A stretch of DNA of 64,000 bases, taken from contig NZ_CP027062.1 in the NCBI RefSeq assembly GCF_002966125.1, positions 2,581,001-2,645,000 on the forward strand, read 5' to 3'. Positions within the stretch are counted from its first letter, which is position 1. Each line of letters starts with the position of its first letter. Positions 63,469 to 64,000 of this stretch are shown here, one piece after another. This DNA comes from Pukyongia salina (GTDB lineage Bacteria > Bacteroidota > Bacteroidia > Flavobacteriales > Flavobacteriaceae). The position numbers were made by a program, and so were the translations under genes. Under the pieces are notes generated by a model that made no database searches, was not told the DNA's origin, and worked only from the letters and a program-made list of their open reading frames with translations.

Positions 63469-64000
63469 GTGAAGAAAATTCAAAAAATAAAAACAGTGGT
63501 GATCCTGTTCCTTGTGATAGGGCAGTTTAGCTATGCTCAGGACTTGCAGGAATTTACGCAGACCAACAAGGACAGTGTGGAAACTTTCTACTATATCATA
63601 GAAGGGGATACTATCCCAAAGGAGTATATAGATCTGGAAGAGGTGGTGCTACTCAATAAGCTGGAATTCAATTCGAAGGAAGACCGGCGTCGCTATCTCA
63701 TTCTCCGAAGAAAGACCCGGAAGGTGTATCCATATGCGAAACTGGCTGCGGAGCGGCTTACTACTATGACGGCGCGTATGAAGACACTCGAAAAGAAACG
63801 CGATCGTAAACGGTATACCAAAAGGGTACAGAAATATATAGAGGAGGAATTTTCAGAAAAACTAAAGAAATTAACCCGCACTGAAGGTCAGATCCTGGTG
63901 AAGCTCATCCACAGGCAAACCGGGCGTACTGCTTTCGATCTGGTAAAGGAGTTACGTACGGGATGGCGGGCATTTTGGTATAATACAACGGCCAGCATGT
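63469..64000 (+). CDS. DUF4294 secreted protein, N-terminal part (runs off the window)
   Basis: The frame starts with GTG at 63469 and has a signal peptide ending FSYAQ at about residue 23. The 177 visible residues match the DUF4294 pattern, with IIEGDTIPKEYIDLEEVVLL, then YPYAKLAAERL, a lysine/arginine-rich stretch (TMTARMKTLEKKRDRKRY), and KLIHRQTGRTAFDLVKELR. The protein is well conserved in Flavobacteriaceae without known function. Only the C-terminus is missing because the window ends, so it is not a broken gene. Confidence 0.85.
   Translation, partial: MKKIQKIKTVVILFLVIGQFSYAQDLQEFTQTNKDSVETFYYIIEGDTIPKEYIDLEEVVLLNKLEFNSKEDRRRYLILRRKTRKVYPYAKLAAERLTTMTARMKTLEKKRDRKRYTKRVQKYIEEEFSEKLKKLTRTEGQILVKLIHRQTGRTAFDLVKELRTGWRAFWYNTTASM

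Overview
The window reads as chromosomal DNA of a gliding-type marine or soil bacterium of the Bacteroidota, most likely family Flavobacteriaceae. The evidence is gldF and gldG, a type IX secretion sorting tail, a Wzi/Wza/Wzc capsule-export set, many lipoproteins, almost no Shine-Dalgarno sequences, and promoters of the Bacteroidota form TTG-N18-20-TAnnTTTG. Coding density is high. No rRNA, tRNA, insertion sequence, prophage or CRISPR array was seen.

Layout. 1-14.2 kb holds housekeeping and envelope genes: the 5' part of uvrA, a membrane protein, acpH-ggt, glmM, a class V aminotransferase, a lipid A-type acyltransferase, a rhomboid protease, a SIMPL protein, a TlpA-like lipoprotein, a large GAF protein, and an HD phosphohydrolase fused to a Pycsar-type membrane effector domain. 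14.3-18.0 kb is one 1234-residue gene joining a metallophosphoesterase, a middle part with atypical-kinase-like motifs, and an Omp85-type barrel. It is followed by a structured intergenic region, a propeller-like lipoprotein and dps, whose leader is an A15 tract.

19.8-23.9 kb is a PAPS operon (cysQ, DUF2061, cysC, cysD, cysN). 24.1-39.1 kb is an exopolysaccharide/capsule locus: flippase, CapK-like adenylate-forming enzyme, CapA-like enzyme, polymerase, one GT4, a complete PglC/D/E/F-type set for a diacetamido-sugar primer, then wza, wzc and wzi. A small exporter and an OmpR-type two-component system follow. I infer that the PAPS operon may feed sulfation of this polymer, but no sulfotransferase is visible here.

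41.8-64 kb returns to mixed chromosomal genes: outer-membrane proteins, an OmpA lipoprotein, mnmE, DUF4870, a GT39-like transferase, dnaN, gldG/gldF, an ABM protein, a SAM hydrolase, phoH, purC, a repeat-containing T9SS substrate, a PagL-like lipid A deacylase, an AGCS symporter, an MBOAT/SGNH-like acylation pair, an M42 peptidase and the 5' part of a DUF4294 gene. Two very small membrane-protein genes (45 and 33 codons) are added by reading the gaps. Four convergent gene pairs overlap by exactly 4 nt through interlocked stop codons. The most interesting items are the phosphatase/kinase-like/Omp85 fusion, the HD-PycTM fusion, the sulfate-activation plus capsule arrangement, the A15 leader of dps and the structured gap at 18.0-18.25 kb.
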